From assembly GCA_012295275.1 (NCBI GenBank), contig CM022665.1:18108150-18172149 (forward strand): 64,000 nucleotides of DNA. The letters run 5' to 3'. The position numbers and the translations under genes were made by a program. Numbering within the stretch: the stretch's first letter is position 1; each line of letters begins with the position of its first letter. The notes beneath the pieces were generated by a model, which was not told where the DNA came from, did no database searches, and saw nothing but the letters and a program-made list of their open reading frames with translations. Shown here one piece after another: positions 1 through 9,520 of the stretch. Source of the DNA: Chrysomallon squamiferum. Its lineage: Eukaryota > Mollusca > Gastropoda > Neomphalida > Peltospiridae.

Positions 1-147
1 AAATAAATAAATAAATAAAGAATTAAAAAAGTGTGAAAGGTGATTTTACCCTGAGCGTAATTTTTTTTTTTTTTTTATTTTTGAAAATGTATGTTTTTCA
101 TGTATATTATTTACAGGTTAATTCTGTTAAAATATTTTAATTTGTAG

Positions 148-309
148 CGTTTGGGTTTTGGAATTCCTGGCAGGAACTGAAAAAAGACGGGTGCAGCGTT
201 GAATGCGGCTGGGGAGAAAATAATGTGACGTACTTTCGGGTATGCGAAAATGGTAATTGTAATGGACTTCCAGTCAAAGTAGCGTTAGAAGACTGTTTTC
301 AAAAATGCA
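148..309 (+). CDS. Exon: thrombospondin type 1-like domain A
   Basis: Phase 1-1 exon of 54 codons, acceptor tttgtag, donor gtatgt. The translation holds FWNSW (the W-x-x-W signature), then GCSVECGWGENN (the C-S-x-x-C-G core), the FRVC strand and a C-terminal C-x9-C-x3-C pattern, giving six cysteines. That matches the TSP1 fold, whose W/R ladder and three disulfides define the family. A sequon (NVT) lies in the first half. This is the first exon visible, so more modules may lie upstream. Confidence 0.8.
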
Positions 310-3300
310 GTATGTTATTAATTTAAACAGTTATTTTTATTTATTTATTTATTTTTTAAATTTTGTTATCAAAAGAAATTTTTGTACTTATGAAGATATA
401 CAAAAGATTTTTCATTAAAAACATTTTTGACCCCCCCCCCTAATTTTTCATGCAGTTTTGTATAATTATGAGCATATATGATATGCCTGGATTTATTTTA
501 AATTATAATTTCAAGATTGGTAGTATTTTAAACTGAACTTTTTTAGAATACATAATTAAAAATATAACTAATAAAAACCAATATGAGAGTGAATTTATAA
601 ATTTCTACAAATGTTTAAAAAGCTTTCAGGTGTAAATTCTGCTTTCTAGGAACATAGAAAGTATAATTTATACAAGTACAGATTTTTCTTAGATTAATTA
701 AAATTGAACCACATGTTAATCTATTACTGGGTGATTGTAAATGTTAAAATATATATTTACTGCACTTACGTAAAAGTCATTCCATGTAAATTCATCCAAA
801 GGATTTAACCCCTCAGTTCCTGATATTGATAAACACTGATTTATAGGTTTGTTTAGTTCTCAAAGTTAACTTTTGGAAATATGTCCCTTCACAGTTTGAC
901 AACAGAAACTGATATCTCTGAAACCACTGTGCTAATCTTCAAGAAGTAACTGGAAAGGAAATTCCCCCAAAAACCTAATTCAGAAATGATGTTGCTTGTA
1001 TGCTTGACCATGTTGCAGCTCCTAGTTTTCCATTTTATTGACTGATTTGATATACAAAGTCCCTTAGAGGGAATTTATATTTATATTTTATTTTTATAGA
1101 GGCTGGATTGTGGGCACCATGGATAGCTTATAAGGCTGACAGTTGTAATGTTTCTACCTGTACAATTGGAGCTGAAAGAGCATATTTTAAACGTAATTGT
1201 CCAATACCAAGTTGTGTAGGTCCTACAACAAAAAATGAGACAAGGAAATGCATAGGAAAATGTTTTGCAGGTATCTTTGTTTTCATTTCTATTACAGTTA
1301 CTGGGTAAAACTTCATAAGGTTGTTTTTACAGTAATGAATTTTCATTTTATACAGCATACTTATGATATACCTTTCCTATTAGCTGTGTTGGCCAAATAA
1401 AAAAGAAGTACCTGTTTAATGTTCCCACTCAACATGAGAAATGCTTCCAATTTCCTAGAAAATAGTTTTTATCTTTTATTTATCTTTTATTCATCCTTGA
1501 AATAAAGAGGAAACACTCTCAAAACAAAATTTTTCAGCCTGTTGCAACAATTCTCCAATCAACATTTATTTGAACAAATATTTCATGTGCATTTTCTAGC
1601 TTGAAAGTTTCTGTGGTCCTCTATAACTTCCTACCAGGCTTTCTGACAATGAATACTTCCTTTTTAACTGAAATGGATTCTAAATATATATATATTTTTT
1701 TGCTCTATTTTTCCACAAAATTTAAATCTAAAACACACTGACATTAAAAGACTAGTAATTAAGGTAGGACTTATTTTTCTGAGATTGTTATAAGGAAATC
1801 AAATTGCAAGGGAAATACGTTTTTAGGAAATGTTTCCGAGTCTCTAATGTATTCATTTTCCACTAATATCTGACTACAACAAGCAGTTCTTTACTGTTTG
1901 GATACACTCAATGGCTGAGTTATTGCTTAATCCTTTCCTTGCAATAAGCAGATATATCCAATCAGAATTTTATTACTGTTAACTGTGGAAAACAGATTTA
2001 CTCCCATGACATTATTCTAACTATCATTATTCTGAGAGAAGCAGATGCACACCCAGAAACTCTACAAACGTTGCATCAGCCTGTTATATGCAGCCATCTG
2101 TGTGGTGGAAGTGCAACAACTATCAGTGTTGATGATTTTGCCAGTGATTTAATTAAGGAGTGAAAGGATTAATGGGATGAAATGGGCCCTTGTTAAATAA
2201 TGTCTTCTTGGGTTTAATCACCAGACACATATAACAATCTTTAGAAAATGTGTTACAGTAGGAAGTTCAGTGAATCCATCGTAATGTCACTGAAAAGCAT
2301 TAAACTGGCTCATCTGAGCTTTATATTAAATACATCATCAGAGACTGGGTGGGCCAGGAAATGGCACTAAGGGTATGTTGAAAAATAACAGAACCAGAAT
2401 TTTTATACATATTGGAAAGAATAATAATAAAAAAAAATTCTGGAATTTGTTTTCAAATTGAAAACACCATTTCTGTTAGTGTACAGATTTACATAATGCA
2501 ACATTTCAACAATTTATAAAGTACTTACATTCAAAAACAAATGTCTAAACTGATGCTTTGGTATTGGTATAGACTGAATAAAAAGTTCTTTTAGAATTTT
2601 TAACTAATTTAATAATGATTAAGACTACAATATTCCTGTATATTAATTAATTTATTATTTTATTTTTTCAGCCAAGAAAGAAAATGTCACAGGTCAGAAT
2701 TATTTATTTATTTACTTTTTTGCTTATTTATTTATTTAATTTGATTTTAAGACAGAGAAATAACAATAAAAACTTTGAGAAGAGCTAATAATACATTACT
2801 TGTTACTTCTTTTACCTAAATATCATAATTATTTTACATCAGTGATTAATTAATTAATTATAAAAAGATATTTCTTTTTATATACAGATGCAACACTATC
2901 TTGAACAATAGATCCAGGATTCTAGATTATGTATACAATCAATATTCAAAATATAATTTTCTTCCTTATTATTGCCAGCATAGCATCTGTCAGTTTTTAA
3001 GAAAATCATTACATTTTAGTAAAAATTAGATAATTATTCAAACTTATTATTAAACAAAGTGTAGATATATATATACATAAACATTCATACATACATATAT
3101 ACATACGTACATACATACATAAGTACATATATAAATACATACAGACATACAGAAATACATATAGGTATGTACATACATACAAGTGTATGTATACAACAGA
3201 CATAAATAAATACCTGGAGGTAAAGAATCATTTATCCAACTTCCAGACATCTGGAAGGTTTGACAATGAATACCAAATTGAAGAAAAGAAGATGAAAACA

Positions 3301-5369
3301 ACCTCCCTTTTTAACTGAATATATTTAAATGTTTGGATGTTAAACAAGATATTTTTTTCTTTGCCTTATGTTTCCATGAATATAAATCTAAAACATACTG
3401 ACATTAAAAGACTAATAATTGAAATAGTTGTGTACCTTAGGGTTCTTATAAGGAAATGAAATTGCAAGGGAAATGTGTTTTTAGGAACTGTTTTAGAGTC
3501 TCTAATGTATTAATTTTAACCATTTCCTTGTGTTAACTTCAGAAAGTGGATTTACCCCATTGCCTTGAAAAAAAAACGTTTCTTGTTATGTCATGAGAAG
3601 TGGACACACCTCTAGAAACTCCAAAAATCCTAGTTTTTTTTATTTTGCCTGGAGCTGATTTTAATTTCACAGTGAAAATGTTAATGGGAATAATTTTTTT
3701 AACACATATTGAAAAGAAAAGAAAATACATTCTGGAATCCTTTTTACAAACTAAAAACACCATTTCTGTTAGAATACAGATTTAGAGTACACAACACACT
3801 GTTTCTCATTATACATGTAGTTTCAACAATTTAAAAAGTACTTACATTCAAAAACAAATGTGTGAACTGACGGTTTGGTACAGGAGTAGATTAACAGATT
3901 GGATAAAATGTTCTGTTAGAAATATTTTGAATTAATTTAATACTGATTAAGAAAACATATACGCACTCAATACCTTCATGTATATTTTATTATTTTATTA
4001 CCGTTTTATTTTTTCAGAAGAGGTTGAAAATCGCACAGGTCAGAATTATTTATTCATTCATACATTTTTATTTATCTCTATAATTCACTTTATGCTGTGA
4101 CAAATGGACACACAGCAGACATTCTGTCAGTCCAGTATGTGGTGCCAACTGTGGGGCAGCAGTTGATTTTGCCAGGAGCTATTTTTAATTACTCTGTGAA
4201 AGGGTTAACGGGATTATAATGGGTCTTTGTTAAATGATATCTTCTTGGGGTATTTTAACATAGTAACAAACTCAGACAGGAATAGTACTCACTCACTCAC
4301 ATTGTACAGTAGCATGCTTTTCACATGCTTTAATTTAATTTAATTTAATTTTTATCTGAGACTGACTGACTGACTAACTGAATATTGCTGGAGACTGTTT
4401 AATTCATTAGAAGTTAGAGATAACTGAAATGTAACATTGGTGATGTCTGCAATGCTGGTAGTCACACATAATTCCATATGGGTGAAAAGAAAAATGTATA
4501 TATTTACCCTTACACTGCAGCATGGCATCAAACCTCAATACCCGTTTGGCTACATTATTTTTTATATGTATCTCCTATTAAGAGTAGGACACATATCACA
4601 ATGTTTAAAAAATGTTGTGTTAGGAACGTCAGTGAATCCATCATAATATCACAGAATACCAAAAAGATTACAGACACACACACACAAACACACACACACT
4701 ACATTCATGTATATTTACTTGTTTTATTATTTTATTTTTTCAGCTGATATCCAAAATGAAACAGGTCAGAATTATTTATTTATTTACTTTTTTTGCTTAT
4801 TTATTTATTTGCTTATTTATTTATTTAATTTGATTTTCTTTTACTTTCTTAACACAGAGAAATAACAATAAAAACTTTGAGAAAAGTTAAATACATTACT
4901 TGTTACTTCTTTTACCTAAATATCATTATTATTTTACATCAATGATTAACTAATTAATTATAAAAAGGTATGTCTTTTTATATACAGATGAAACACTATC
5001 TTGAACAATAGATCTAGGATTCAAGATTATATATACAAATAGATATTCAAAATATATATCTTTTCTTTATTGTTGCCAGCATAGCATCTGTCATAGTTTT
5101 TAAGATCATTATATCTCAGGAAAAAATAAATACTCAGACTTTTTATTAACCAGTAATTCATTGGTATATAGATACATAAACATACATCCAAGCATGCTTA
5201 CGTTCATATATATATATATATATACTTAAATGCATGCATACATAAATACATACATACATATACAGATATAATATTTACATATGTATGAATGTATGTATGC
5301 GTATGTGTATGTGTGTGTGTATATGATACATACACATACATACACATACACACACATATATACCTGTAT

Positions 5370-5400
<31 letters not shown>

Positions 5401-6180
5401 CATGCATATATACATGTATTTTCAGGTATGAGTACACACACTACTGTCACTTTTCAGATAATTATTAACTTTAATTATTATTGATAACCAGTTTGCACAT
5501 TTTTATTTCTTATTTTTTTATTTTCAGAGTTTCTAAACAGAGTAGAATTTACTCTGCCTGGTGGAACGAAACCAAAAAAGATTAATATTTCAGAAGCAGT
5601 TTTGTTTGACTTTGAATGTCTTGTGCATGGAGTGTCAGCCATCGCAGAGATTACTTGGTACAGAGAAACAACAGATGGTGACATCAGACATCTGCCAGGA
5701 ACTGTTAAAAACACAACTCAGTATGACAGAACAGAGATGCAGTTATTTGAGTACATGCCATACAGAAAACACAATAATAACAGTTTTTTTTGTAGTGCCA
5801 TCATCCCTGATTTGCTTATTGTTGTGTCAAGCAATAAAATAAAAATAGAAATAAAGTGTGAGTGTCTGACATTTTCTTTCAATATTAACAAAAATAAGTT
5901 AAAGAATGTTGTTTTTTTTTTTTTAATTTTTTTTTTTTGTCTATTTTTTTTTTTTTTTTTTTTGCTGCTTTCTTTGTAATATTAGCTTATAGTTTTTCAA
6001 GAAGTGTTAATAAAAATGAAACGTGATTATGTGTAATACTTGGTTTTGGTTTATATGAGTGCATATGGGTGTACTTGTAAGAAAAAATGTTTGATATTGT
6101 GGAAAAGCTTATTGAGATCTTTAAAAATATATAAAAATTAAAAAGTAATTTTCAGTACACAGCTGATGTATTCAGAAGAA

Positions 6181-6220
<40 letters not shown>

Positions 6221-9200
6221 GTAATAATAATGATGCTGATAATAATAACAATGAATATAATAATAATGAATAATAATACTAACAACAGGAATAAAATTGA
6301 ATAATAATTCTTTTTTAATTAAATCGATAAAATGACATATTGTTCTGTTATTAGTAAAAACAATTCCATTTTAGAAAAAGAATGAACGACACAAATTTTC
6401 TATAATTTCAGATAATGTCGAAGACGATGAATCTGCTAATGGAGGTGAATAATGATTATTATTATTTATTTATTTATTTATTTATTTGTTCTTTCTCTTT
6501 ATTTTTTTTATTATTACTTTTTTATTTTATTTTATATTTTTTAAATTTTATTTTATTCATTTATTTATTATAGCACTAAATACTTATTTATTGTAGCAAC
6601 TAATATTATCAGTACTTGCTATTTCTGTTACTTGAATAATACCATCTTTTCTTTTCTTCATGATATTACCGTGACAGAGGTAAACCAAAATAATTAAAAA
6701 AAGAAAATGTTCAGAATAGAGTGTTTCTAGATTTTAAGAGATCATTTCAGTTATCAAAGCTATATAAAAGAGGGGTTAGTAATATTATAATAATAATAAT
6801 AATAATAATAATAATGCATTCTAAAAGCTTTATATAAAATGGGGGTTAGTATATTAATAATAATAACAATAACAATATTAATGTATTCTAAAAGATATAT
6901 AAAATAATGGTTTGGTAAAATAATAATAATAGAACAATAATAATGTGTTCTACAAGCTGTATAAAATAAGTGGTTAATAATAAAACTAATAATAATAATG
7001 TATTCCAAAAGCTATATAAAACAGCAATTGCTAAAATAATAATAAAATAATAATAATAATAATAATGATGATGATGATGATGATGATAATGTATTCCAAA
7101 TAATGTATATAAAACAGTAAAATACAGCTGGTTTCGAAACATTTTCAGTTTCTAGAGAGTACAGGTTACAGAGGTTTCACTGTTTCACATATGTTGCTCA
7201 TTCTGACTTTTAAAAATATTTAATCATTCTATTTCTTTTTATATTTCCAGAATTGATTTTTCTCAAGCTGCCAGTAAAATATGCTGAGTTATCTAAACAT
7301 TTCATTTTTTTGTGCCGCATTTATATTTTCCCCTCTGAAAATACATACATAAATTTCCACAATGATCTGCAAGAGACAGTCTGCAAGATCAACTCTGTCA
7401 CTGGTGCTGTAAATCAAGAGGGTAACTATGTTTGTTCTGGGGTGAAATTAGAGGGAGAACTGCCCCGTGTATACAGAATAGAAATAAAAGAAATTGACAT
7501 GAGAAATGAAGCTAACTGGACCTGCAATTACAATTCATCGCTAACCAGTCACCGTGTGAAACTCATTGTGCATGGTGAGTAGGTAATTAATTAAACAAAG
7601 CAATCATTTTAGTTTAAACGATTATAAGATAATGTTAAATATCACTGGTTTGGCCATCGCAACAACCAACCAAGGTAGGTGTACTTGCAGTAAATGTTGT
7701 GACATCATTCCAATACATTTAATATAATCTTTTATTATTATTTATTTATTTCATTTTTTTTTTTTAAATAATTTAATAAATGTGTCATAGAGTTAGAAAT
7801 AGAAAAAATAGGTTTGGGGAAATTATTTGGTATATTATAATATAGTTATAAAATAGAGAAATAATAGCCAATGCTTCCTATTCTGTAAAGGTCATATTCT
7901 ATAAAGTTTTAAAGTAATTAATTGGGAGTAAGTGCTAGCAAGATAGGTTAAGATAACTGCCTCCTATTGGGAGCTTTTGTCAGCACTGGGAATTGTTTGT
8001 CATGTGGCATGACCATGTATGGCAACTACTGCCTGGAATTTAAGAGGGGACATTACAGAACCTTAAACAATTGCTAGTGAATGGTTTTTGTATTGGTTAT
8101 TGGTTATTGTAGAATTTTTATTGTGATTTTGTTTTATGAACCTGGTCAGTTTGTCCTCCTTGGAGACGCCAGAGTTACCATGTTGTAAATGTTAACACTG
8201 CTCTATCAGGAATTAAACTAATACTAAAACTCTTCAATTGGAAACCCCATCTTGTTATTCCTTAAATAGTGATATATATTGTGTATATATATTATATCAA
8301 CCTATAGTGTAATGTAATGTAGTGTAGTATAATGTAATGTAGTGTAGTGGAATGTACTATAGTGTAGTTAATGTAGTGTAGTGTTGTGCAATGTTGTGTA
8401 ATAGTGTAGTGTAGAATGTTTAATGTAGTGTAGTGTACTCTAATGTGTAATGTAGTATAGTGTAATGTGTAGTGTAGTGTAGTATAATGTAATGTAATGT
8501 AGTGTAGTGTAATGTAGTGTAGTGTAGTGGAATGTACTGTAGTGTAAAGTAGTGTAGTATAGCCTGTTATAGTTTAATGTAATATAATATAGTGTAATGT
8601 AATGCAGAGTAGTGTAATGTAGTGTAGTGTAGTACAGTGTAGTGTAGTGTAGTGTAATAAATGTGGCATAGCATAGTAAAGCAAAGCAACCATAGTATAG
8701 CATTGTATGGTATGCTGTATGGTACAGTATCAGATGGTATGGTACTATAGTACAGTATAGTTCTTAAGAATATACTTGATATATAATTTATAAATTGTTT
8801 ATAGGATTTATACTGATCATTATAATCTATGATCTATGTTTTTTATAAGGCTACTCACTGTCTGTTGATCAAATCCAGCACTATTAAAAAAAATCACAAA
8901 AATCACAAAAATAAAATAAATATGTTTTGGGAAAACAAATTTTGTTCATCACAGTAATATGTTGGCTATGTTTTGGCTGTATTTTTTCAGAACCTATTAA
9001 CAAGGTAGAACTTGAAATAAAAGGAAAGAAGCCCGGAAGAGTTGTTATAATAGGAAGAAGTAACATTTTTTTCACATGCACTGTACACAGAGTGAGAATG
9101 GTTCCAGTTTTCAGATGGTACTTAGAAGCAGCAACAGGAAACTTGATACTTAGTGGAAGACCTGTAAATGAGACATATTTTAATAAAACAGCATCACAGA

Positions 9201-9479
9201 TGTTTCTGTACAAGCCTTATAACCGGCACAGTGAGCATTACATTTTCTGTACAGCCCGGCATAAACTGATGGACCTAGATTCTGCAGTTCAGAGCAATAA
9301 AATACATCTTCACTGTGAGTATGGACACATCTGAAATGTTTGCATATAAATTTATTACCATTAAATTTTGTTGACAACAGAAATGCTTTATAATTTTTTT
9401 TGCTTTTCCACCAATAGCTTGTTATGTTTATTAGTGGTAACTTGATTATAGCTAGCCTGAAGTGCTAAGTAGATTCATA

Positions 9480-9520
<41 letters not shown>

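Larger units (their letters stand above)
1728..5150 (+). repeat. Tandemly duplicated intron blocks carrying the microexons
   Basis: Long intron segments recur beside the microexons. The block at 1728-1860 matches 3387-3520, both with gacattaaaagact and gcaagggaaat. The block at 2131-2222 matches 4158-4253. The block at 2470-2671 matches 3761-4017. The block at 2693-3060 matches 4765-5150. Copies differ by scattered substitutions and indels, so the duplications are not very recent. Confidence 0.75.

Noticed and set aside
7910-8260. Less AT-rich stretch that could be an LTR or other repeat remnant
   Set aside because: No paired LTR, terminal TG/CA with duplication, or coding remnant could be shown in the window.
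8440-8703. Minus-strand open frame rich in Tyr, Thr, Leu and His
   Set aside because: It is the translation of a GTAGT/GTAAT pentamer array with no codon bias or splice context.
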